This document shows, piece by piece, positions 5,140 through 11,374 of a stretch of DNA of 11,374 bases; within the stretch, counting starts at the first letter, position 1; each line of letters opens with the position of its first letter. Source of the DNA: JANOGU01 sp964499865 (GTDB lineage: Bacteria; Pseudomonadota; Alphaproteobacteria; Rhodobacterales; Rhodobacteraceae); the NCBI GenBank assembly GCA_964499865.1, contig CAZCPY010000100.1:1-11374 (forward strand). Direction: 5' to 3'. The notes below the pieces were generated by a model. The model did not search any database. It saw only the letters and a program-made list of their open reading frames with translations, and had not been told where the DNA came from. Position numbers and translations under genes: made by a program.

Positions 5140-5541
5140 TCAGGACAGCGCGGCGGGCTCGAGCCCGGGCAGCAGGACCACGCTTTCCTGTTCGTGCGGG
5201 TCGGTGCGGGCGATGACGGCAACTGCCGGTTCGGGCCCGGGGTTCCACGGCAGGTGCGGCATGTCGGCGGGGATGTAGAGCATCTCGCCCGCGCCGATGT
5301 CCATCCGGTGTTCCAGCGCCGCGCCCCAGAGCATGACGGTGGTGCCCGACAGGACGTAGATCGCGGTTTCGTGGGTCGCGTGCTTGTGGGCACGCGCACG
5401 GCCGCCCGGCGGGATGGTCAGCAGGTGCATGCAGATGGCCCGGGCACCCACGCTTTCGCGGGCGATGCCTTCGAAATAGGAAAATCCCTGCTTGCCGGCA
5501 TAGGTGCTGGCGCCGGGGCGAAGCTTGATGCAGTCGGGCAT
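5140..5541 (-). CDS. Single-domain cupin protein
   Basis: A 133-residue soluble cupin. Motif 1 is complete: GGRARAHKHATHETAIYVLSG (from residue 46; His52, His54, Glu58, Gly66). Motif 2 is GAGEMLYIPADMPHLPWN (83-100; Pro91, His96, Asn100). The 2-His/Glu/His metal site is therefore intact. No substrate-specific family can be named: small cupins of this shape include isomerases, dioxygenases and sugar- or metabolite-binding proteins. The ATG at 5539-5541 has AGAGGA (5548-5553) 6 nt upstream. It is divergent from the ABC-transporter ATPase gene (68 bp between starts) and is the first gene of the minus-strand unit that continues with the hyperacidic and 42-residue genes. Shared regulation with the transporter is possible from the small shared gap, but it is not shown. 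Confidence 0.87.
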   Translation of the reverse strand: MPDCIKLRPGASTYAGKQGFSYFEGIARESVGARAICMHLLTIPPGGRARAHKHATHETAIYVLSGTTVMLWGAALEHRMDIGAGEMLYIPADMPHLPWNPGPEPAVAVIARTDPHEQESVVLLPGLEPAALS

Positions 5542-5571
5542 GGCGGGTCCTCTGGCGGTGCGTCGCGGGGC

Positions 5572-5601
5572 AGGGTAGCAAGGTGCGGGGCATCCTGTCA
5601 G
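5572..5601 (-). promoter_or_regulatory. Candidate promoter of the cupin unit
   Basis: On the minus strand CTGACA (5601-5596, 5 of 6 to TTGACA) and TACCCT (5577-5572) are 18 bp apart, with TGC just before the -10. The ATG lies 30 bp further on. The element reaches to within 8 bp of the transporter ATPase start on the other strand, so the two divergent units must share this gap. Confidence 0.5.
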
Positions 5602-5609
5602 GGGGCGGA

Positions 5610-6398
5610 ATGACGGACGGCGGGGCGGTGATCGCGGCCAGGGGCGTGGGGCTGACCTTCCGCACCGCGGACGGTCCGGTGCAGGCGCTGACCGGCGTCG
5701 ACCTGAGCATCGGCCGGGGCGACTTCGTCAGCTTCATCGGGCCTTCGGGCTGCGGCAAGACGACCTTCCTGCGCTGCGTGGCGGCGCTGGAGCATCCGAC
5801 GGAAGGCCGCCTGAGCGTCAACGGCATGACCCCCGACGAGGCCCGGCGCAAGCGCGCCTACGGCTATGTCTTCCAGGCCGCGGGCCTGTATCCCTGGCGC
5901 ACCATCGGCGGCAACATCCGGCTGCCGCTGGAGATCATGGGTTTCCCGCGCGAGGAACAGGACCGCCGCGTGAAGGACGTGCTGAAGCGGGTCGAGCTTG
6001 ACGGCTTCGAGCGCAAGTTCCCCTGGCAGCTGTCGGGGGGGATGCAGCAGCGGGCAAGCATCGCCCGGGCGCTGGCGTTCGACGCCGACATCCTGCTGAT
6101 GGACGAACCCTTCGGCGCACTGGACGAGATCGTGCGCGACCGGCTGAACGAGGAGCTTCTGCGGATCTGGCAGGCCACCGGCAAGACGATCCTGTTCGTG
6201 ACCCATTCGATCCCCGAGGCGGTGTTCCTGTCCACCCGCATCGTGGTGATGTCGCCCCGTCCGGGCCGGGTGACCGACGTGATCGACAGCCCCCTGCCGC
6301 GCGACCGCAGGCTCGACATCCGCGACGGGGCGGCGTTCATCGCGGTCGCCGCGCGGGTGCGCGCGGGCCTGCGGGCGGGGCATGGCGATGCGCTGTGA
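5610..6398 (+). CDS. ABC transporter ATP-binding protein (SsuB/ThiZ-like)
   Basis: The ATPase of an importer in the nitrate/taurine/thiamine-precursor group. The 262 residues hold a full nucleotide-binding domain: Walker A GPSGCGKTT (44-52), Q loop YVFQAAGLYPWRT (86-98), signature LSGGMQQR (141-148), Walker B ILLMDEPFGALD (161-172) and switch His199 in FVTHS. The insert YPWRT after the Q loop and the C-terminal MSPRPGRV are typical of this group. I chose ATG 5610 over the GTG at 5583 because the G-rich SD AGGGGGCGG directly precedes it and the protein then starts at the usual family position. It is the first gene of a six-gene plus-strand run ending at 10113. The gap before it (68 bp) is too short for an FMN or TPP riboswitch. 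Confidence 0.92.
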   Translation: MTDGGAVIAARGVGLTFRTADGPVQALTGVDLSIGRGDFVSFIGPSGCGKTTFLRCVAALEHPTEGRLSVNGMTPDEARRKRAYGYVFQAAGLYPWRTIGGNIRLPLEIMGFPREEQDRRVKDVLKRVELDGFERKFPWQLSGGMQQRASIARALAFDADILLMDEPFGALDEIVRDRLNEELLRIWQATGKTILFVTHSIPEAVFLSTRIVVMSPRPGRVTDVIDSPLPRDRRLDIRDGAAFIAVAARVRAGLRAGHGDAL

Positions 6399-6410
6399 GA
6401 TGACTGCGCG

Positions 6411-6460
6411 CCCCCCCTCCCCATCCCTCCCCCCGACACTTTCCAACTGGGGGGGAGGGA
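6411..6460. other. G-quadruplex-capable tract with overlapping hairpin
   Basis: In the 87-bp gap between the ATPase and the next gene, the minus strand carries four G runs of 6, 3, 4 and 7 (6434-6411), separated by loops of 1-2 nt, the classic G-quadruplex pattern. The plus strand also pairs TCCCTCCCCCC (6424-6434) with GGGGGGAGGGA (6450-6460), an 11-bp stem with a 15-nt loop. There is no U tract after it, so I do not call a terminator. Partial transcript attenuation is possible. Confidence 0.6.
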
Positions 6461-6485
6461 GGCGCCTTTGCCTCGGGCGGTCAGC

Positions 6486-6821
6486 ATGAGCGCGGGGTCG
6501 CTGCTGTGGCTGGCAGGCGCGATGGCGGTGTTCCTGACCGCGGCCTCGGCGCTGCGCGCCTATGTCGCGCGGCCCGACCTGTGGCTGATCGGGGCGGCGC
6601 TGGCGCTGTATTGCCTGGGCAACCTGATGATGGTGCGGCTGATGCGCGAAAGCGGGATGGCGGTGGCGATCTCGGTCTCGGCCGTGGTGCAGCTGGTGGC
6701 GGCGACGCTGATCGCCGTGGTGTTCTTTTCGGAACGGCCGACGGGCCTGCAATGGGCGGGCATCGGCCTGGGTGTGGTGGCGGTGGCGATGATCGCCTGG
6801 CCGCAAGGGGGACGCGGATGA
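6486..6821 (+). CDS. Four-TM SMR/EamA-like membrane protein
   Basis: A 111-residue integral membrane protein with four predicted helices (about 4-26, 31-53, 57-81 and 88-105). It has the size and topology of small-multidrug-resistance or half-EamA (DMT superfamily) proteins. The segment ALALYCLGNLMMVRLM (38-53) and the final helix ending IAW fit DMT repeats. The membrane-embedded Glu in TM1 that couples protons in EmrE is absent, as no acidic residue occurs in 1-27, so a classic drug/H+ antiport role is unlikely. The ATG at 6486 is preferred over a TTG at 6468, although its SD (GGGCGG) is weak. Its stop overlaps the next start by 4 bp (ATGA), so translation of the two is probably coupled. It may act as an accessory to the importer encoded around it; that is inference. 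Confidence 0.75.
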   Translation: MSAGSLLWLAGAMAVFLTAASALRAYVARPDLWLIGAALALYCLGNLMMVRLMRESGMAVAISVSAVVQLVAATLIAVVFFSERPTGLQWAGIGLGVVAVAMIAWPQGGRG

Positions 6822-7315
6822 AGATGCAACGAACGGCGCTGGTGCTGGCGCTGGCCTTTGGAGGCGTGGCGCAGGCCGAGGAGGCGAGGCTCGGCGCGCA
6901 TCCGGCGATGCCGGAGGTGGAGATCGCCTTCGACCGCCGCCTGGACCTGCGTGCCACGCTGACGGTGGACCGCAACGCAGAGGCGGCGGTCGAGGTCACG
7001 CGGCCGTCGCAGATCCGGCTGGACCTGGGCGTGCGCGCGGCCGGGGGCGCGGCGCCCGTGGTGGACCTGACCTGCCGCTTCGTGCTGATGGACGCCGGCG
7101 GGCGCGCCATCGCCACGATGCGCGAGGGGCCGTGCTACGCAGGCCCGGTCGCCGCGGGCGACTGGACGGCGGTCGGCGATCCGGTGCGGTTCCGCGCCGA
7201 AGCCCAGGCCCCGGCAGGCGCCGCAGGCGTGATGGTGACGGTGCGCGACGGGGCAACCCGGCGCGAGCGCAAGCTGCTGGTCACCTACGGCTGGGCGCCC
7301 GAGGTGCAGGGGTGA
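6818..7315 (+). CDS. Exported protein of unknown function, 165 residues
   Basis: I do not recognise the family. The ATG at 6818 overlaps the stop of the membrane-protein gene (ATGA), and the frame runs to TGA at 7313-7315. Residues 1-20 are a good signal peptide (MKMQRTALVLALAFGGVAQA, cleavage likely after AQA), with no lipobox Cys. The mature part of about 145 residues alternates hydrophobic and polar positions in a way that suggests beta strands. It has just two cysteines, Cys86 (LTCRF) and Cys106 (GPCYAG), which could form a periplasmic disulfide. An upstream open stretch from 6506 in the same frame is a shadow of the preceding gene. It lies between the SMR-like gene and the first permease (28 bp gap), so a periplasmic accessory role in the transport system is plausible. 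Confidence 0.78.
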   Translation: MKMQRTALVLALAFGGVAQAEEARLGAHPAMPEVEIAFDRRLDLRATLTVDRNAEAAVEVTRPSQIRLDLGVRAAGGAAPVVDLTCRFVLMDAGGRAIATMREGPCYAGPVAAGDWTAVGDPVRFRAEAQAPAGAAGVMVTVRDGATRRERKLLVTYGWAPEVQG

Positions 7316-7343
7316 CGCGGGCCGCCCGCCGGAAGACGCGCGG

Positions 7344-8210
7344 ATGAGCCGGGCGGCGCCGGTGCTGGCGGTGCTGGCCGCGCTGGTCGCGGTCTGGTAC
7401 GCCGCGACGGTCTGGATGAACGCAAGCCTCGTGCGCGACCAGGCGCAGCGGGCGGACATGGTGCTGACCCCGTCCGAATTCGTCGCCAGGACGATGGCGC
7501 AGGCCCGCCCGCGCCTGCCCGCGCCGCACCAGGTGGCGGTCGAGCTGTGGAAGGGCGTCGCCGGGCAGGCGGTCAGCTCCAAGCGCAGCCTCGTCTACCA
7601 CGGCTATGTCACGCTGAAGTCGACGCTTTACGGCTTTGTGCTGGGGCTGGCGCTGGGCACTGGCCTTGCGGTGGCGATGGTGCGCTGGCGGGTGGTCGAG
7701 AAAAGCCTGATGCCCTGGGCGATCATCAGCCAGACGGTGCCCATCGTGGCGCTGGCGCCGATCATCATCCTGTTGTCCAACGCCGTGGGGATCGAGGGGC
7801 GCGACCTGCCCAAGGCGGTGATCTCGGCCTACCTGTCGTTCTTCCCGGTGCTGGTGTCGATGCTGGCCGGCCTGCGCAGCCCCGAGGCGATGCAGATCGA
7901 CCAGATGCGCACCTGGAACGCCTCCGACGGCCAGATGTTCCGCAAGCTGCGCTTTCCGGCCAGCCTGCCGTTCCTTTTCGCCGCGCTGAAGGTCGCGGTG
8001 GCGGCGAGCCTTGTCGGCACCATCGTGGGCGAACTGCCCACGGGGGCAGTGGAGGGGCTGGGCGCGCGGATGCTGATCGGGTCGCAGTTCGGCGAGCCGC
8101 TCCTGATGTGGGCCGCGCTGTTTGCCGCGGCGATCCTGGCGGGAATGCTGATCCTGGTCGTGGGCGGGCTGGAGCGGGGCCTGCGGGCGCGGATAGGGGT
8201 GCGGGCATGA
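7344..8210 (+). CDS. ABC transporter permease 1 (SsuC/ThiX-like)
   Basis: An inner-membrane permease of the binding-protein-dependent family (BPD_transp_1), 288 residues. TM helices lie at about 5-25, 92-114, 123-146, 157-177, 210-229 and 252-274. The cytoplasmic EAA loop that docks to the ATPase is EAMQIDQMRTWNASDGQMFRKLRFPASLPFLFAALK-like, residues 181-216, with the conserved Gly196 region and PASLPF. An extended segment of about 60 residues between TM1 and TM2 (27-90) is longer than in most SsuC-type permeases. The ATG at 7344 has a weak SD (GGAAG). The gene lies 13 bp before permease 2, with which it presumably forms a heterodimer. Confidence 0.9.
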   Translation: MSRAAPVLAVLAALVAVWYAATVWMNASLVRDQAQRADMVLTPSEFVARTMAQARPRLPAPHQVAVELWKGVAGQAVSSKRSLVYHGYVTLKSTLYGFVLGLALGTGLAVAMVRWRVVEKSLMPWAIISQTVPIVALAPIIILLSNAVGIEGRDLPKAVISAYLSFFPVLVSMLAGLRSPEAMQIDQMRTWNASDGQMFRKLRFPASLPFLFAALKVAVAASLVGTIVGELPTGAVEGLGARMLIGSQFGEPLLMWAALFAAAILAGMLILVVGGLERGLRARIGVRA

Positions 8211-8223
8211 CAGAGGCGGGGGC

Positions 8224-9069
8224 ATGATGCCCGCCAACCCCGGCTGGCTGCTGGCCGCGCTGGCCGTGTGGGCGGCGCTTTGGCTGCTGAACGTGGGCCT
8301 CGTGCGCCGCGGCGTGCACGGCGCGGTGCCGCCGGTGGTCTTCGGCCTCGCGGTGCTGGCGCTGTGGGAAGGCGCGGTGCGCGCCTGGGCGGTGCCTGCG
8401 GTGATCCTGCCGCCGCCGACGGCGATCCTGGCGGCGGTGCCGGCCAATGCCGGCACGCTCTGGGCCGATTTCGTGCAGACCTTCGTCAGGGGTGCGCTGA
8501 CGGGCTATGCCCTGGGCTGCGGTGCCGCGGTGGCGGTGGCGGTGCTGATCGACCGCTCGCCCTTCCTGACCCGCGGCCTGCTGCCGGTCGGCAACTTCGT
8601 CGCCGCCCTGCCCATCGTCGGCATCGCGCCGATCCTGGTGATGTGGTTCGGCTTCGACTGGCAGTCCAAGGCCGCGGTCGTGGTGGTGCTGGTGTTCTTT
8701 CCGGTGCTGGTCAACACCGTCGCGGGCCTCGCCGCGACGGACCGCATGCAGCGCGACCTGATGGCGACCTGGGGGGCATCCTGGGGTCAGGCGATGTGGC
8801 GCCTGCGCCTGCCCGCGGCGATGCCCTTCATCTTCAACGGGCTGAAGATCGCCACCACGCTGGCGCTGATCGGGGCCATCGTTGCGGAATATTTCGGCAG
8901 CCCGGTCGTCGGCATGGGCTTTCGCATCTCGACCGCCCTGGGCCGCTTCCAGATCGACCTCGTCTGGGCCGAGATTGCAGTTGCGGCGGTCGCGGGGTCG
9001 GTCTTCTATGGCCTCGTGGCGACACTGGAGCGGCGGGCGACCTTCTGGCATCCGTCGCAACGGCACTGA
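8224..9069 (+). CDS. ABC transporter permease 2 (SsuC/ThiX-like)
   Basis: The second permease subunit, 281 residues, of the same family as the preceding gene but clearly distinct in sequence. It has TM helices at about 8-27, 36-56, 89-110, 120-142, 148-169, 205-222 and 247-267. The family-typical PAVILPPPTAI (58-68) precedes the core. The EAA loop is at about 173-208 (DRMQRDLMATWGASWGQAMW, then RLRLPAAMPFIFNGLK), followed by EYFGSPVVGMGF. The start is ATG 8224 with GAGGCGGG about 6 nt upstream; ATG 8227 would shorten it by one residue. It follows permease 1 by 13 bp. A 54-bp gap with a hairpin separates it from the binding-protein gene. Confidence 0.91.
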   Translation: MMPANPGWLLAALAVWAALWLLNVGLVRRGVHGAVPPVVFGLAVLALWEGAVRAWAVPAVILPPPTAILAAVPANAGTLWADFVQTFVRGALTGYALGCGAAVAVAVLIDRSPFLTRGLLPVGNFVAALPIVGIAPILVMWFGFDWQSKAAVVVVLVFFPVLVNTVAGLAATDRMQRDLMATWGASWGQAMWRLRLPAAMPFIFNGLKIATTLALIGAIVAEYFGSPVVGMGFRISTALGRFQIDLVWAEIAVAAVAGSVFYGLVATLERRATFWHPSQRH

Positions 9070-9080
9070 GACATCAAACC

Positions 9081-9102
9081 CCCGGGGGCCCGAAACCCCG
9101 GG
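9081..9102 (+). other. Intercistronic hairpin before the binding-protein gene
   Basis: CCCGGGG (9081-9087) pairs with CCCCGGG (9096-9102) around the 8-nt loop GCCCGAAA. It is not followed by a U tract, so it is unlikely to terminate. It sits 21 bp upstream of the binding-protein start and could protect the 3' part of the mRNA after cleavage, which would raise the level of the binding protein relative to the permeases. Confidence 0.5.
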
Positions 9103-9123
9103 ACAACAGCAGGGGAGACGACC

Positions 9124-10113
9124 ATGAGACGGTTCATTCTGGCGTTGGCGGCGGGTCTGGCGACCAGCGCCGCCTGGGCGCAGGAAACGGTGACGCTGCA
9201 GCTCAAATGGGTGACGCAGGCGCAGTTCGCGGGCTACTACGTGGCCGAGGCCAAGGGCTTCTACGCCGAGGAAAACCTCGCGGTGACGATCAAGCCGGGC
9301 GGCCCGGACATCGCGCCCGAACAGGTCGCGGCCGGCGGCGGCGCCGATGTCATCACCACCTGGATGGCCGCGGCGCTGGCCGCGCGCGAACGCGGCGTGC
9401 CGCTGGTCAACATCGCGCAGCCCTTCAAGGGGCAGGGCCTGTCCTTCACCTGCCGCAAGGACATGGGCGTGACCTCGACCGCCGACTTCCCGGGCAAGAC
9501 GCTGGGCGTCTGGTTCTTCGGCAACGAATATCCGTTCTACGCCTGGATGGCCAAGCTGGGCCTGGCCACTGACGGCAGCGCGGGCGGCGTGACCGTGCTG
9601 AAGCAGGCCTTCGACGTCGAGGCGCTCTTGCAGAAGCAGGCCGCCTGCATCTCGGTGATGACCTACAACGAATACGGCCAGGTGCTGGCCGGGGGCCTGA
9701 CGCCGGATGACCTCGTCACCTTCCGCTATGCGGAAGAAGGCGTGCGGGTGCTGGAGGACGGGCTCTACGTGCTGGAATCGAACCTCGCCGACCCGGCCTT
9801 CAGGGACAAGATGGCCCGCTTCGTGCGTGCCTCGATGAAGGGCTGGAAATACGCCGAGGAAAACCCCGAGGAAGCCGCGCAGATCGTCGTCGATGCCGAC
9901 CAGTCGGGCCTGCTGACGCTGGACCACCAGGTCTACATGATGGGCGAGATCGCCAAGCTGACCGCGGGGTCGAACGGTGCGCTGGACGCGGCCGATTACG
10001 AGGCCACCGTGGCCGCCCTTCTGGCCGCCGTGTCGCCCGACAACCCGGCGATCACCAAGGCGCCCGAGGGCATGGCCTGGACATCCGAGATCACCGACGC
10101 AGCACTGCAGTAA
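9124..10113 (+). CDS. Periplasmic substrate-binding protein, NMT1/THI5-like
   Basis: The solute receptor of the importer, 329 residues. A Sec signal peptide (MRRFILALAAGLATSAAWAQ, cleavage near AWA-Q) precedes a type II binding fold of the NMT1/THI5 family. It starts with VTLQLKWVTQAQFAGYYVAEAKGFY (23-47), the family's first-strand motif, then IKPGGPDIAP (56-65), a region around GGGADVI (71-77), LGVWFFGNEYPFYAW (127-141) and KWKYAEENPEEA-like helix residues near 240-251. The WV-x-QAQFAGYYVA form is closest in my memory to proteins annotated for thiamine-precursor, riboflavin or pyrimidine uptake; the exact ligand is not decided. It is not a THI5 enzyme, as the CCCFC catalytic motif is absent. 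Cys110 and Cys175 are the only cysteines. The SD GGGGAG lies 6 nt before the ATG. The gene is last in its operon, whereas binding proteins are often first. Confidence 0.9.
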   Translation: MRRFILALAAGLATSAAWAQETVTLQLKWVTQAQFAGYYVAEAKGFYAEENLAVTIKPGGPDIAPEQVAAGGGADVITTWMAAALAARERGVPLVNIAQPFKGQGLSFTCRKDMGVTSTADFPGKTLGVWFFGNEYPFYAWMAKLGLATDGSAGGVTVLKQAFDVEALLQKQAACISVMTYNEYGQVLAGGLTPDDLVTFRYAEEGVRVLEDGLYVLESNLADPAFRDKMARFVRASMKGWKYAEENPEEAAQIVVDADQSGLLTLDHQVYMMGEIAKLTAGSNGALDAADYEATVAALLAAVSPDNPAITKAPEGMAWTSEITDAALQ

Positions 10114-10131
10114 CCTGCCCGGGCGGCGGCG

Positions 10132-10157
10132 ACGGGGGGCCCTCGGGCCCCCCGTTT
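10132..10157 (+). terminator. Intrinsic terminator of the ABC operon
   Basis: ACGGGGGGCCC (10132-10142) pairs perfectly with GGGCCCCCCGT (10145-10155). The true loop is about 4 nt after opening the innermost pair, and TTT follows. It begins 18 bp after the binding-protein stop codon. The stem is very stable, although the U tract is short. Confidence 0.85.
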
Positions 10158-10186
10158 GCGTTCCGGCCCGGCGTTCCGAGCGGCCA

Positions 10187-10215
10187 TTGAAGCGGGCGCC
10201 CGGCACCTGTATCTG
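10187..10215 (+). promoter_or_regulatory. Candidate prfB promoter
   Basis: TTGAAG (10187-10192) and TATCTG (10210-10215) are separated by 17 bp, between the upstream terminator and prfB. The start codon lies 26 bp after the -10. The element matches the first four -35 positions and the first three -10 positions of the sigma-70 consensus. Confidence 0.5.
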
Positions 10216-10241
10216 ACCGCGGCAACCGCCCGAGGACCCCG

Positions 10242-11369
10242 ATGCGCGCCGAGACGCAAGCCCATGCCGATGCCATCGCCAAGTCGCTGAAGCTGCTGGC
10301 GCAGCGGATGGACTGGGAAACCGCGCCCCACCGGCTGGAAGAGTTCGACGCGATGATCGAACGCCCCGACCTCTGGGACGATCCGGCCAAGGCACAGAAG
10401 CTGATGCGGGAACGCCAGGCGCTGATGGATGCGGTGTCGGTCTACCGCTCCATCGACCAGGGCCTGCGCGACAATCTGGACCTGATCGGACTGGGCGAGG
10501 CCGAGGGCGACGCCGAGATCGTGGCCGAGGCCGAGGCCGCGCTCAAGGCGCTGGTCGCCAGCGCCGCGCAGCGCGAGCTCGAGGCGCTCCTGGACGGCGA
10601 GGCGGACGGGAACGACACGTTCCTCGAGGTCAACGCGGGCGCCGGGGGAACGGAGAGCTGCGACTGGGCCTCGATGCTGGCGCGGATGTATGTCCGCTGG
10701 GCCGAGAAGAAGGGCTACCAGGTCGAGATGCAGTCCGAAACCGCGGGCGAAGAGGCGGGCATCCGGTCGGTCAGCTACAAGATCATCGGCAGGAACGCCT
10801 ACGGCTGGCTGAAATCCGAAAGCGGCGTGCACCGGCTGGTGCGCATCAGCCCCTATGACAGCGCGGCGCGGCGGCACACGTCCTTCAGCTCGGTCTGGGT
10901 CTATCCGGTGGTCGACGACAACATCGAGATCACGGTGCACGACAAGGACATCCGCATCGACACCTACCGGTCGTCCGGGGCCGGCGGCCAGCACGTCAAC
11001 AAGACCGACTCGGCGGTGCGGATCACCCACTTTCCGACCGGCATCGTGGTCACCTCCTCGCTGAAATCGCAGCACCAGAACCGCGACATCGCCATGCAGG
11101 CGCTTAAGTCGCGGCTCTACCAGATGGAGCTGAACAAGCGCACCGCCGCGATCCAGGAGGCGCACGAGAGCAAGGGCGATGCGGGCTGGGGCAACCAGAT
11201 CCGCAGCTACGTCCTTCAGCCCTACCAGATGGTGAAGGACCTGCGCACCGGGGTGGAAACCTCCGACACGCAGGGCGTCCTGGACGGCGACCTCGACGCC
11301 TTCATGGCGGCGACGCTGGCGCTGGACGTGGCGGGCCTGAGCCGTGCCGAGGCGCAGGGCGAGGACTGA
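10242..11369 (+). CDS. prfB: Peptide chain release factor 2
   Basis: RF2 recognises UGA and UAA stop codons on the ribosome and triggers release of the finished protein. The 375-residue protein is complete, with a helical N-terminal domain (1-115), a central domain with EVNAGAGGTESCDWA (129-143), the codon-recognition segment VRISPYDSAARRHTSF (200-215) and the catalytic loop SSGAGGQHVNKTDSAVR (244-260, GGQ at 248-250), then GWGNQIRSYVL and DLRTGVET near the end. The stop-codon tripeptide, SPF in E. coli, is SPY (203-205), a conservative change that I recall as common in alphaproteobacterial RF2. Ser244 stands where E. coli has Thr or Ala at 246. The gene reads through in one frame, without the in-frame UGA and +1 frameshift that autoregulates prfB in E. 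coli. GAGGA lies 6 nt before the ATG. It starts a new transcription unit after the ABC operon terminator. Confidence 0.97.
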   Translation: MRAETQAHADAIAKSLKLLAQRMDWETAPHRLEEFDAMIERPDLWDDPAKAQKLMRERQALMDAVSVYRSIDQGLRDNLDLIGLGEAEGDAEIVAEAEAALKALVASAAQRELEALLDGEADGNDTFLEVNAGAGGTESCDWASMLARMYVRWAEKKGYQVEMQSETAGEEAGIRSVSYKIIGRNAYGWLKSESGVHRLVRISPYDSAARRHTSFSSVWVYPVVDDNIEITVHDKDIRIDTYRSSGAGGQHVNKTDSAVRITHFPTGIVVTSSLKSQHQNRDIAMQALKSRLYQMELNKRTAAIQEAHESKGDAGWGNQIRSYVLQPYQMVKDLRTGVETSDTQGVLDGDLDAFMAATLALDVAGLSRAEAQGED

Positions 11370-11374
11370 AGGCG

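Noticed and set aside
5542..5609. FMN or TPP riboswitch ahead of the ABC operon
   Set aside because: The gap is only 68 bp and shows none of the conserved words of either riboswitch; both need roughly 100 nt or more.
4495..5613. Plus-strand ORF with a long poly-Ser run
   Set aside because: It is the antisense reading of the GAAGAC tract, crosses the well-supported cupin gene and has no SD or recognisable domain.
5598..6806. 402-codon open frame on the minus strand
   Set aside because: It is antisense to the ABC ATPase, which has all its motifs in the plus-strand frame.
10242..10330. Programmed +1 frameshift in prfB
   Set aside because: The N-terminal coding sequence is a single open frame with no in-frame TGA.
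7765..10395. 876-codon open frame on the minus strand
   Set aside because: It lies antisense to two permeases, the binding protein and the start of prfB. Long antisense open frames are common at this GC content, and the translation has no domain.

Overview
The window is about 11.4 kb of very GC-rich DNA from an alphaproteobacterium, most likely a member of the Rhodobacterales (Paracoccaceae-type). The grounds are the strong GC bias at third codon positions, the AT-rich paired palindrome after der, a release factor 2 with an SPY rather than SPF tripeptide and no programmed frameshift, and a Cys-type KdsA. Most of it looks like ordinary chromosome. I see no insertion sequence, phage gene, CRISPR array or rRNA.

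Layout. 1-400: the 3' end of der (EngA), closed by a paired-palindrome bidirectional terminator shared with kdsA, which converges on it. 470-2348, all on the minus strand: kdsA (TTG start with a strong SD), tRNA-Asn(GTT) with its own promoter, and an MBL-fold hydrolase. 2393-3694, plus strand: an EnvZ-like sensor histidine kinase that may be translated from a leaderless mRNA. 3700-4218, minus strand: a secreted CAP-domain (YkwD-like) protein whose signal peptide is built from DNA microsatellites.

4440-5541, minus strand: the least familiar part. It reads as a three-gene unit: a single-domain cupin, a 128-residue hyperacidic protein with 44 uninterrupted Asp/Glu residues encoded by a GAAGAC microsatellite, and a 42-residue acidic mini-protein that is easily overlooked. 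The unit has a candidate promoter at one end, a good Shine-Dalgarno site before every gene, and a hairpin terminator next to the last stop codon. I cannot assign a function to it.

5610-10113, plus strand: an ABC importer operon of the NMT1/THI5-like (thiamine precursor, riboflavin or pyrimidine) type. The order is ATPase, a 4-TM SMR/EamA-like membrane protein, a secreted 165-residue protein of unknown function, two permeases and a periplasmic binding protein. The two extra genes between the ATPase and the permeases are unusual for an importer. Inter-gene hairpins may set relative expression. A strong intrinsic terminator closes the operon, and prfB (release factor 2) follows from its own candidate promoter, complete to 11369.
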